From contig KE605923.1 in assembly GCA_000444245.1 (NCBI GenBank), forward strand, positions 1,802 to 24,964: a stretch of DNA of 23,163 bases, given 5' to 3'. Of the stretch, positions 9,740-21,100 are shown in pieces. Numbering within the stretch: the first letter of the stretch is position 1; each line of letters starts with the position of its first letter. Position numbers and translations under genes: made by a program. Below the pieces are notes generated by a model. That model had not been told where the DNA came from and did not search any database. It saw nothing but the letters and a program-made list of their open reading frames with translations. This stretch comes from Botryllus schlosseri. Its lineage: Eukaryota > Chordata > Ascidiacea > Stolidobranchia > Styelidae.

Positions 9740-10905
9740 CAGAGTTTCTCAGCCTTTTTGACCTCGCTGAACGGTAAAACTTCAAAAATCAAAATTAACC
9801 GTAAATTTAATGGTGACAAAGGTATGCAATTCAAAGGTCATATTGGAAACTTATTTTAATGCTGCCGTTTTGATATTATATATTTATACATGGTTTCATT
9901 ATAGTTTCTCCAAGGCGAATCTCGCGCATGTTCATTGACGTGACTGTGATTGTTATCCGCCGTTTGAAAGAAATGCGACTTTGATGTTAGCTATAGTCCA
10001 GTGGTTCTCAACCTTTTTGACCTCGCGGATGGTAAAACTTCAAAACCAATGTTGCGGAACGGTGAACCTTCAAAAGAACATTAACCCTAAACTTTATTAC
10101 AATCCATATATGCAATTCAAATGTAACATTGGAAACTTCATTTAATTCTGCCTTTTAAAAATTAGATGGTTCCATTGAAATTTCTGCAAGGCATAGCTCG
10201 CGAAATCATTTTAATAACCACTAACTAAATTGCGATTGTTTATTCTGTCATTTGAAAGAAATGCGACTTAGATGTTTACTATAGTCTGTATTATTGCATT
10301 GCCAAGTGTTACTAAATTACACTGTCGGAATTTAACGATTTTTTTTAAAGTATCTGTAGCTTTCACGTATAACTTGTCCAAAACGAGTATAGTAAACTAC
10401 ATTTAAACAATTTCGTTCAACACTTGCACCATTGCATCGCGCGCCTTAAGTACAGTATACACCACACCATGAGGTCTCTATTAAAACAACATACAGAAAA
10501 TGCGTTCCAAACTTCTAAATCTATTTAAAACTTGATATTTTAATAATATAATTAATGGAAAAGCGTTCAAACTTTCTGCACTTTGGAATTGAGATGTACA
10601 ATTCTGATATATTTGGCGTGCCGGCAGAAAACTTGCCGAGGACCAGATGTTGAGAACCACCGCTACAGTTCGTATTATTATTAGACTGCCAAGTTTCGCT
10701 TAATTGCACTGTCGGAATTTAACGAAGTTTGTTTAAAAGTCTCCGTATAGCTTTCACGTATATAACTTGTCTGAAAACGAGTTACGTCTAAATAGTTTCA
10801 TACAATGTGAAGTAGAACATGAAATCTACAGCATGCGACATCATGCAGAATATACGTTCCAAACTTCTAAATCAATATAATATTTGATGTTTTGTTGACG
10901 ATTGT
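9740..10905 (+). mobile_element. Outer hAT-like element, interrupted by its own kind
   Basis: The left end cagagtttctcagcc is a decayed form of CAGTGGTTCTCAACC. Sequence 9740-9998 aligns with the first 280 bp of the inner copy, and 10671 to about 10900 aligns with inner 10276-10550, for example ctgtcggaatttaacga and cgttccaaacttctaaat. The right terminus is not found; homology fades near 10905. There is no transposase frame. Confidence 0.75.
9999..10662 (+). mobile_element. Inner hAT-like MITE nested in the outer copy
   Basis: It begins cagtggttctcaacctttt and ends gttgagaaccaccg, 664 bp. The flanks are ctatagtc (9991-9998) and ctacagtt (10663-10670), a probable 8-bp target duplication with two changes. 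The site is interior sequence of the same family: the inner copy carries the unbroken equivalent around 10266-10280 (actatagtctgtatt). It is noncoding. Confidence 0.85.
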
Positions 10906-12539
10906 AACGCCATAACGACAAACGAGTCGTGAATATGCCGTGCATAAAGGGGCACTGCGCTCTAAATATGATATGATCCCAAATTAAAGTTGAAATTGTG
11001 AAGACATCTTTGGCAACAGACATTTTCCTCAGAAAGTCACCGTATTCGAAATTATTGCTGAAAGATTTTCATGCGTTGTACCACTCCACTCGATATTGTC
11101 TGTGGTATCGACGTCTGCTGTTTTCACGCGTCATCGGTTCTTAACCCATGACAGAATTTCTGGTAGGCATTTCTTCACTGTTGGACTCTTTCGACGCGAC
11201 CTCCATCTTAGTCCAATTTTAGTACTCCTGTAAATCGTCTCTCATCACTCAATTCCAATCGTTACAATTAATATTCAATTCGGATTCAATTACTCGAATC
11301 ACTGTGCTCAGCCCTATTCACGGCTCAAGAGAACCAATGATATAGATTGAGAGTTGCTACAGTTATACTTGAAACGCGGGATATTAGTAACCGCAAATCG
11401 GTCTATCCGGCTCTGACTTTAGTTAGGAGGACTCCTATTGCTGGTTGCCCTTGCACTGTTCTGATTTTTGTAAACGAACTTGTGCCGTATTCATTGTTTT
11501 TAGCTGGTGCATAAATATGTAACACAAGACAAAGCACTGATGCCCACCTATATTGAGTTGATTTCTAATATAGATATGTTTTCCTATAGTACTGGATCTT
11601 GGGGTACTGTCGCAATATGCAGCGCATGTCGTGATCATTAAAGACCGACGATTTTACATGCCCCTCTGTAAATTCTTTCGCGTATGGTAGGCCCACACTA
11701 CATATGACCTGTGTCGGTATAAATCAGGAGCCGCGAAATTGAAATTTAATTTCGAACGTAAATTGTGTGAGTAAATAGAACTTTACAATCAGTATCTTCC
11801 GCATTGACCGGGTCACGAAGTCACGACTGTAGCGAATCGATTGTCCATAACAACGCGGCAGTGGAACGTACACTGAATAGGCCAAACAAACTGTTAAATT
11901 TTGATTGTCAATGCATATCTATTCCATAATAAATCCTTGAACATTCGCTATCGTCAGAGATAATCAAGATTACACTTCAGATTTTATAGTTACAAAATCT
12001 CAACTACTTCAGTGTACGTTGATTACGTAGTTACGTAGTAGTAACGGAAATGTCTTGATCAACAGTGATAGTAGAAAATAGTAGTAATAATAGCCGACGC
12101 ATACATTGCAACTTACTACCTCAGACCGTAACCGAGTAGCATATTGAGGTATGTTGTCTGTGTTTGACACAGTGTGTTAGCGCTACATAATAAAGTGATG
12201 TAGTTTTGACATTGTGTTTTGAAACGATGAAATTTTAATAATAAACTGAACTGAACTTTTTACGCTATGCTTGTATCTCAATATTTTTGCAGCAGAACAT
12301 CTTTCGACCTTTCAAATTCTGGAAACTATTTCATCGGTTCGGTCGATTTTATAAATGAAAATATTACGGTTACACTGCTAGATGTGACTCTTCTATTATG
12401 ATATCGTTGACAGTTTTAGAATTTCACTTCCTGATGCGAATGGTAAACATTTTATACATTTAACAGAGACAAATATATTTCGGATTACCGAACGTTGCCA
12501 CTGCTATTTTAGACCTACCACATAAACAATCCCGCTGGT
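10906..12539. other. Intergenic, nothing recognised
   Basis: AT-rich sequence with stops in every frame at short intervals. I see no gene, RNA gene, transposon terminus or tandem array, only local runs of gtagtaa words around 12030-12090. Confidence 0.5.
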
Positions 12540-12866
12540 CTACGTTTTAGACATAGGATGAATTACGTGTATTAGAGAGACGCAATTTAGGCGTTCTTGC
12601 TCTTCTCGATGAACATTTTGAATATTTGTCTTTATTTTCTTCTTGGCAGTCCTACTTTTACCATCCTGCCAATCATACTGCGCCAGGGGATAATACGATA
12701 GTCGAGCGCAATGCAAAATGAACGCAAAACCGAGCCATGCGTTTGCAGGCCGGATTGCCCCTTCGAACCAGACTATCCAGTAACCAAATATATAAAGAAC
12801 ATATGTAATTGTTGGATGCGGGGTGTGATCAGACCAGTTGACCCTACCCAGAGTCATATCGATCAC
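12540..12866 (-). CDS. Unidentified ORF, possible membrane-protein exon
   Basis: A 108-codon frame includes the hydrophobic run YVLYIFGYWIVWFEGAI, then ANAWLGFAFILHCARLSYY, followed by a polar, lysine-rich tail. Internal splice-like sites (ggttactggatag as acceptor, GATGGTAAAAG as donor) could confine a true exon to about 12670-12770. I recognise no family and no neighbouring exon, so coding status is uncertain. Confidence 0.25.
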   Translation of the reverse strand: MIDMTLGRVNWSDHTPHPTITYVLYIFGYWIVWFEGAIRPANAWLGFAFILHCARLSYYPLAQYDWQDGKSRTAKKKIKTNIQNVHREEQERLNCVSLIHVIHPMSKT

Positions 12867-13150
12867 ACCCTGTCCTACATCGTTAAGTTCTTGTTTTTAT
12901 TTCATGCGTTGATGTTATTTTCATTGCAGTTGGATGAATAAATAAATATTACTCTCTTTCTCTCTCGTCATTGAAAATGGAAAAACAACGCAGTAGATCA
13001 GCATTAGAGCAGAGCATGATATTTTTATCTTCGTCGACATCCGCATGGTGGTGAAGTCAGCTGTTATATTTTTCAACTCCCGGATTTTGAACGGGAGATG
13101 AGTCAAGTGTAAAGTGTACATTGTACAAACTGTACGTGTACAGTGTACAA

Positions 13151-14042
13151 CAGTGTTGCCAATTGGCGCATCTGAGAGCCAAATTTCGGAAATTTGGCAC
13201 TTTTAGAGGTCGGTTGGCAACGAAAAATTACGTTTGGCGCGTTGGCTCCAATTTGGCGCATTTTACGAAAGTCGAATCGCTCTTCTTTAGTTCTCGTTCT
13301 AACCTTGGATATTAGGATTTGCAGGCCTATGTCATCATTTGAACGACTTATTGCCATCACACACAGTGCTTCTCTCGTGCCCCATGTGCTAGATCAGGGG
13401 CCATCAACGCGGGCCTAAGGTAGCCCGCAAGGACCAGATGAGAGTCGCCCGCGGGCCTGTTCTAAAAAATGGAGTAGGCCTAACAGCTCTTACAAGTGAG
13501 CTTTTATGTAATGAGATTGATTTATTTAGCTGTAATTGTGTAAATCACACTAACATGCAACTTAGTTACTCCCGCCATTTACCTGCTTCAATATTTTACT
13601 GTTTTTTTGGTGTAACTCGTTTTGTGTTCACAATGGAGAAAACTTTCTTCTCAAGACAGATAGAAACATGATGTTTAGGCAGCTTTTGAGCTATATATCA
13701 TGACTTTACGACCAGTGGTTTTCGAGTTGTGCAATTTTACCCCCTTGTGCGCAGAAATTGGGGGGTTGCCGGCTGGAAAATAGGGGCAATTCCCTAAAGT
13801 CAATTTTTATTGAAGTTTCAGGTCATTTGTCGGGATTTAAGAACCCACTTTTTTCAATAAAAAGAAGTTATTTTTCACTCCACTCTAATTAAAAGCACAC
13901 AGGCTGTTAGGCTATTGACAACGTGTCATTTTCGTGTTTTAGGTGTGTTTTAAATCGAAAATAGTTGGCTCTTTGAAGGGCCATTTGGCACATTTTGGAG
14001 AGCAAATTGGCTCTTTTGAACCAGCAGCAGTTGGCAACCCTG
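13151..14042. mobile_element. Complete hAT-like MITE with perfect 8-bp duplication
   Basis: The 892-bp element starts cagtgttgccaattgg and ends gcagttggcaaccctg. Its flanks are identical: gtgtacaa at 13143-13150 and 14043-14050. Both subterminal regions repeat variants of gagagccaaatt and aattggctc. The interior holds what look like left ends of two other elements: caggggccatcaacgcgggc at 13396 and cagtggttttcgag at 13713. No transposase is encoded. Confidence 0.9.
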
Positions 14043-14050
14043 GTGTACAA

Positions 14051-14841
14051 CTGTACATGTACACATCATACCGATAAACTCATCTTCCCATATCACGTAT
14101 TTCTTCGTACAATCTATAGAAACCCAGAACACAACACGAAAATGCTCTTCTTCGACAAATATTCAATACATCCATCTCGGAAAGCTGTTAAATCCATAGG
14201 AGCACTAGCACACCTTTCACTGAGCTCACGGCAGCAACGCCAGCCACGGAAAGTTCGTTTGATCCAACTTTCTGTACGGCAGCTGCTACGCACGAATCGT
14301 GCATGTGTGGTGAACATTTCCACGGCAAACCGGTCTGTTCACCACAGGTACGATGGAAAACCGCACGGCAAAAATCGTGCATGAGTGAATGGGCATTAAT
14401 TGTGCATTGTGTAGTATACGCCCCTTAGCTTTTGACATGCTAAAAGATAGTGCTGAAAATGACAAGGTATGGCAAAAATGAAGCACAGACCCTTACATTG
14501 ACATGAAATGCATAAGAAATAAGAACATCTGTCAAATCCAGTGATGACATTCTGTGCCCTGTCGAAGTATTTCATTTTGAACTCTGCATCGTAACGGCTT
14601 TGCAAATTGCAGCGGTACTAACTTGCGGCAGCCTCGCAGAAAGTTATTGTCAGCAAGGTCTCATAACGAGTGGTCGCCGGCTAATCAAATATAAGTCACA
14701 GGTTGCGTGCCTGTGCTATCACAATGTCCTTTTATACAAGACGCTTACTGCCTGATGGTCCTATGAAAGCTAGAGTGATAAAATAAGCTTTTTAGCGCTG
14801 CGTGGTTTAGTTTCTCAACACAGGGCGAATAAAGAAGGAAC
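14051..14841. other. Intergenic, upstream of BHMT
   Basis: No gene is recognised. Around 14290-14385 the word atcgtgcatg occurs twice near short inverted words gtgaac and gttcac. Open frames on both strands here lack known domains and partly extend from the neighbouring MITE. Confidence 0.45.
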
Positions 14842-14848
14842 TATAAAA
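14842..14848 (+). promoter_or_regulatory. TATA box, candidate core promoter of BHMT
   Basis: TATAAAA lies 63 bp before the BHMT start codon. A start site about 30 bp downstream would fall near 14872 and leave a 5' UTR of some 33 bases with an in-frame TAA at 14869-14871. It is supported only by motif and distance. Confidence 0.4.
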
Positions 14849-14904
14849 TGCCGAACTTCTAAGTTTTTTAATATGTACCACGAACTCTTCTTAAATTAGA
14901 TCAT

Positions 14905-15171
14905 ATGATAACCATGATCAAAAGGAAGGGTATTCTTGAGAGATTGGCTGCCGGCCCTGTGGTCGGGGATGGCAGCATGATGTTTACTTTGGAAAAGCGG
15001 GGATATGTTTCCTATGAGAAATGGATTCCATATGCAGTTTTGAAATTCCCCGACGCTGTTTTACAATTGCATCGGGAGTTTGTTCGGGCAGGAGCCGATG
15101 TTATTCAAACTGCCTCATTCTATTCTACCGATGATCGATTGAATCTGCCGGGTAAAGACTGCAATTTCACT
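14905..15171 (+). CDS. bhmt: BHMT exon 1
   Basis: It encodes residues 1-89, including D22, W40, Q68 and Y73, which correspond to human D26, W44, Q72 and Y77 of the active site. It ends phase 0 at CAATTTCACT before GTGAGT. An acceptor-like ctcttcttaaattag ends 8 bases before the ATG, so a 5' noncoding exon or a trans-spliced leader is possible. Confidence 0.93.
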
Positions 15172-18100
15172 GTGAGTATGACCCCCAGCTCACTCAAATC
15201 AATTTGTGCGGAAACAAGGTTCTTGTATTACACATGTTTTCATTGTGTTTCCCTACTCACCTGCAGTTTAAAATAACGTATGAAATCGCAATATTTTTGT
15301 TCAAAAGATATTACCTGTATTAGAGTAACAATCGCCTTTGTACTTGGATTCAAGAAGTAGCCTATAAAGCAGTGGTCGGGAACCTTTTTTGTCCGAAGAG
15401 CCATATTGGCCATATTTTTTCCATTTGACCTCCCAAAGAGCCATACACGTCAATCAGCTGTTACGTCACAATTGAAAAGTCCTGACGTCATGGTAGCACC
15501 AATTCGAACTCGACTATACGGGATTCGTCGTGTGCGCCACATTTTCTCTGTAAAAACTTGAACTAATCATGCTGGTTGGCATACTTGAGCATGCCAAACT
15601 TGAGTTACGAGAACGTAGGTTCCCCGTGATGACCCTTTTAACTGTGAGAACCCATTTTATCACATGCGTAGGCGGAGCCAAACATGGTCACTACAGCAAT
15701 GGCCTACCCACTATAAGCTGTTAGCGAAAATTTTGAAACCTTCAATTATTATTGGTATTTTCTATTGATGTTCATGGATGACTAGATTTTGAACATTTTT
15801 CCACCAAATTCACACAATTTGCATTTTATTGTTCGAAAATAAAGCGCGAAACGAGAAGTAAGGCACAGACTGGTTAAGCCTCACCATTAATAACGCAATT
15901 CATCGTAAATAGCTTAGAATTGATTATAACTGATATTAATCCAATGTAACTGTCGCACTGATTCCGAAAATCTAAATACTGATCGACTTCTCAATTCTCA
16001 AAGTATTCGGTGGTAACATATAACGTTGCGCTACACGCCTGCACGCCTATTTTATCGCTGGTAGAGCTACTTGCCAATCAAGAACGTTGATAGCTATGGC
16101 GTTGTTTGTAATTATTCGAGTTTGTAATTGTGAATGTCACGTTCACGGCAGCTCATTTCGCGCCGTAGATCAGGAAGACAATGTGTATTTGAAAACTGCG
16201 TTGTCATATTGGTGTCACCATGTCTGTTATTCTCTTTAATCAATCAACGTATCGCGCAATCCAAGATTTCGAGTCGGGTAGGCCACATCGAATTCGCGAT
16301 TGATGTTGGTCTTCGGCGCGGCAGTAACTTAAATTTTGAGGATTTTCAAAAGAGTTCGAGCCCCTAAACCTGAAGACGGCATTGCCTTTACCTCTCAAAG
16401 ACATGTTTATACTACCATGGCAATAATTATTCTGGTCGTGATGAAAATTTACTAACAAGACGCTACAATATTGATCAATTCAGTAAAAAATAAATATTTG
16501 GCAAAGAGCCATATCTTATACCCAAAAGAGCCATAGGTTCCCGACCACTGCTATATAGTGTAGGAGATTCCTGTTATCATCCAACCATGAAATGTGTATA
16601 TCTCGTAACCGAGAGACATCCTGTTCTAGAGTAATTTGCCTCTAGTATGAAACTTAGCTATACTTCTACTCCCAGGACATTATACCATGTATTGCTGCAA
16701 TAGCAATATTTGTTTGACATATCCCGCATTATATTCCATAATACAGGGTAGTTTTAGCTGACTCAAATGAAATTGTTCTAATTTTGTGTTCAATATTACC
16801 ACTGGCATGAGGAAGGTGTGTTGTGAACATTTTGTTCTAAATTCAACCCTAAATGTGGGTAGCGTACATTATTTAGTCTGTGGCTAGCCTCAATGTTCAA
16901 CATTGTTCATGATGTCTCGTTAATGCTGAATTCTAGATTGTGAGCATTTGGGAAACTCATCCAGCAATGTTAATTGTTAATTATATATTGTTACAATGAC
17001 TAATAATGCTACTGTAGCTAATATATAGTGAATAATACGCGGTCGTTCAGTTGCCCTCAAGTATATTCTTATTTTCCCTCCAACGACCTTTTCCAGGTAA
17101 TCACAAGTTACATCGCAAAATGTGTATTTTGCGTTCCGTATCAGCGTGGACGGGACCTAATTCATAAGATGCGTTCTAATCAAACTTCGGTAACCTACCA
17201 GCCATCCTAATATATATAAATACGCACATCTCACAGTGCAAGGAGATCAATGATGCCGCTTGCAAGCTAGCGAGGAAAGCAGCCGACGAAAACAATTGCT
17301 TGGTTTGTGGCGGAATCTCACCCACGCCGTCATTCGAACTAGGCAAGGATGAAAAGGTAGTGGCGGGAGAATACGCGAAACAGCTACGGTGTTACGAAGA
17401 AAATGACGTGGATTTCGTAATGTGCGAAGTGAGTTGCCGTGACGCCATTTCTGCGTACATAAATTAAAATACTTTTACATGCATATAACATAGGGTTACC
17501 ATATACGTCCTCTTTTAAGAGGATTTGTCCTCTTTTTTGACAGTTTTGAAAGCGTCCTCGGAGGACGCCCAAATGTCCTCTTATTTGAGAATTTATCCTG
17601 TTTTTTGGAAATTTCGGCTAACTGTATGTTAAAATTCGACTGAACTGTAGGAAATTAGTACTCAAGTAACGTTACGGCGAGTATTTCGGGAGTTGAGCCA
17701 GAAAGTTGGCCTTTTTTCTTAGTCAATCAACAACAAATTCGGAATAAATTGACCAATTCCGCCGGATTTTACTCCAGTATTGTAAGACTGAAAATTTTGA
17801 AAAAATGTCCTCTTTTCAGATTTCCCAAGTATGGTAACCCTATACAACATACTCGCATATTGTGTTTTTCTATTTGTACGCCAGCAGTCCCTTGCTCAAA
17901 ATCCTCTATTAGAAACAGCGATTTCTATGAAACCTCAAAACTACCTCAACTGGAAGTAGAAAATGAAAATTATGACAAGTACTCAAGTAAATAGTTTCAT
18001 GCTTTTTGCAGTTCATCAGAGGTGGCTGATTTCAAAATTGCAAAATGTATCTTCCTGACTAGCGCAAAACGAATATTCGCAGACTAAGGACTAATAGGTG

Positions 18101-21100
18101 CAATCTTCATATATATACAGTTAACGTGGTGCAGAAGCTACTTCGCGCGGTTATTATGACAAATTCTCTCACAAAAATGATGCAATCTTATGCTTAGTAA
18201 AACCTCGTTCTATTTTGTCACGATCCAAATTGTAAGAAAGTAACTTTCAAGTAAAAGTAGTCTAAAACATGACCAATTGTGTAAGTGGTACATAATTACT
18301 CCGAAAAAGTAGAAATACTTCGTTCCTGGCAATCTCTGTACTCTCGAGTGCTGTTGGTAGCTATCCTAACCAACGACAGTGACTGATGTGCATTGGAAGA
18401 TTTTGAAAGTTGTCGCGGGCTTTTTGCTCACGCGCCAGTCCCTATTTCGTCCGGCCCAACCTTTCTACAACAATATCAGATACATAGTTATTTATTCTAC
18501 CCAAGAGCGAGTCTCATCTCGATTTCTATCCAAGTTATTCGATAATATACGGGAAGTGGAGATATGCGCCAAAGAAATGAAGAAATTAAATAAGCCGGTG
18601 TCAGTATCGATGACTCTGGGGCTGATGGGAGACGCCGAGGGTGTTGCAGTCGAAGAGTGCGCTGTTAGAATGGCCAAAACTGGAGCAGATATCATCGGTA
18701 AGTTTGTTGCGCGCTACATCTCCTGATACTTAGTCGCGTTGCAAATCGTCAGCATGAACCAGGCACCTTTTCAGGCATTAACTGCACTTTCGATCCAAAT
18801 ACTTCCCTGAAGGTAATGTCAAGGATAAAGTCAGCTATAGCGGATCTCGACCCAAAGCCGTACTTACTTTGCCAACCTGTCGGATTCTTGTGTCCGGAAG
18901 TTGAGAATAGCCGACTCGGTTACCTTACGCTTCCCGAGTATCCGTTAGGTAAAATACACGTAGTTCACACAGTTATCATGCCCGCAGCTACTAACTCTAA
19001 ATCGATTCTACGGAACAGCGCTGGACCCGAGAACGATGACTAGATCGGATGCGCACGATTTCGGACGGCAAGCGTTCGAACTGGGTATCAACTATATTGG
19101 TGGATGCTGTGGGTTCGAGCCGTATCATATCAGATCCATTGCGCAAGAAGTAATGTTACAATGCTTCCGTCGGTATCTGCACTCTCTCTGTAACGTCGGC
19201 CGGTATTTATAGCTTCAGGAGGAAAGAGGAATCATCCCGCCGGTGAACGATATGGCTCAGCCGTACGGAGGGTCATTTTTTCAACAAAGTATCATTTCGT
19301 CGATAGAGGGCGGCGGGAGGTAAGTGCAGTCAAGCTTGGTAACAAAATAGAAAATTTGTGGTAGCCTAATTTGGTATGACCCGGAATTCAGTGAATAATG
19401 CGAATTGGAAGTTCTGCTGCAACGTCTAATTAAATTCCTTATAAAACACTTCCATTTTAATCAATGAATTTAGTACAATAACAATTCCATATCTGCGCAA
19501 CACGACACAAGATCGAAGAATCTTCGTTATCTCAACATCCTGGAAAAAGAATACTACATTCTCGACAAATAAGAGATATGTTACTTGGTACAACAATACC
19601 AGAGGTGGTCAAAGTATAGTCAAGAAATCTACTCAAGTAGAAGTAGCGACGACAAAATCTACTCAAGTACGAGTAGAAGTACTTCTTCCATTAGCAACCT
19701 AAAACTACTTGAAGTAGAAGTAGAATTGACTGACTTTAAAAGTACTCAAGTAAAACGATCCTAATTCGTTCACATGGATTGCAAAAAGGTGCAAATTGAG
19801 CTATGCGACAGGTGACGAGCTTGATTCATATTGATGCATACCAGCAGGTATCCAATTTTCGATAGAATAAGTATTCGTCCACATGATGGGTTGAAAATGA
19901 TAGTATTGATATGGAAATGCGATGCTAATCCTCTGTTTTCTCGAACAGCACGTTTTAGAAAATAGCATGGTATGGCGCCATTCCCCATATTATAAGGCCC
20001 GTAGTTTAGTCGAAGAGCAATACGGAGAAGTTGTATAGGATACGGTGTAAACACTGCGCGATTAGTAAACGTTAATAAAAAATATGGTGGACCGTAAAAA
20101 TGCCATATTGTGTAGCTTTATTTCCAGAAATTAAAGGCATTACTACACTTGCTTTTATACTTGAACATGTATGTTATCCAGACAAAAGAACTGATAATAA
20201 TTATAACTCAAAGTATATGATACTGGGAATTGAAAGTGAAATATAAATACTACTTCTAAAAGCAGAACATGTATTTCATGTTTTTAGTCGAGAATGTTTC
20301 AAAGGTGGTATGCTAAAACAGCTCCAAAACTAAAAAAAGTCAGAGTCTACTTTTCCAGATTTGGACAGGCCATGGACATGCTAGATTGCGATATGACAAG
20401 TAAATGCTAGATTGCGAAACATCAGTTTGAAACGTTATGATGAGCCATATATACTGTGATGAATTATTTGATATGGACGAAGGGCGACAATGTGGTGTGA
20501 ACGGAACCACGCCAACCCACTACCTAAATTATATTCACCGATACTTTCGTGAAATCATACTGGTCACACCGTATCCAGCACTGCGCGCGAAGCACGAGGA
20601 AAATTTTGGGCTTTACTAAACTTTTATGAAAATTAAATGTTGATACTCCGTGAAAACAGCCCCGAAATTCCTCAGGCTATCTTCCTGATTGGAAGATTGA
20701 ACTACTTCTACTTGACAAACTGAAAATAGCGAAAAGTAAGTAAGTAGATCACAAAATATTACGAGGTAGAAAAAATCAGATCTACTTGAGTAAGTACCAG
20801 AAGTAGAGGAAAACTACTTGAGTACTTCGAAAAAGTAGAAGTACTTCGTTACTGACCACCTCGCTATATTCATAAATAGTGAATCAAATCTTGAGGATTC
20901 GGTACTACATCAATCTGACGCAAACAGAATACATGTGCTGTGCACTGTGCAGCCTGAGTTGATCTTCATACTCAAGAAATACAGTAGGAAAACTACTCTG
21001 GAGCCCAGCGAAACGAGTGTCAGAGGTGGTCATGGTCAGTTACTGACCGCAGTACCTAAGTACTTCTACTTTTTCAAAGATACTCAAGTAGGTTTATACT

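Noticed and set aside
13995-14384. 129-codon plus-strand frame
   Set aside because: It starts inside the MITE terminus and crosses its target duplication; the protein looks random.
14905-15276. BHMT exon 1 extended to the frame end at 15276
   Set aside because: Similarity stops at 15171, right at a strong GTGAGT donor; the rest is intron.
17028-17210. Frame before BHMT exon 2, considered as an extra exon
   Set aside because: Exon 1 joins exon 2 in phase with only two residues fewer than human BHMT, so nothing is missing.
19770-20054. 94-codon minus-strand frame in BHMT intron 6
   Set aside because: It lies inside the repeat element and resembles no transposase or host protein.
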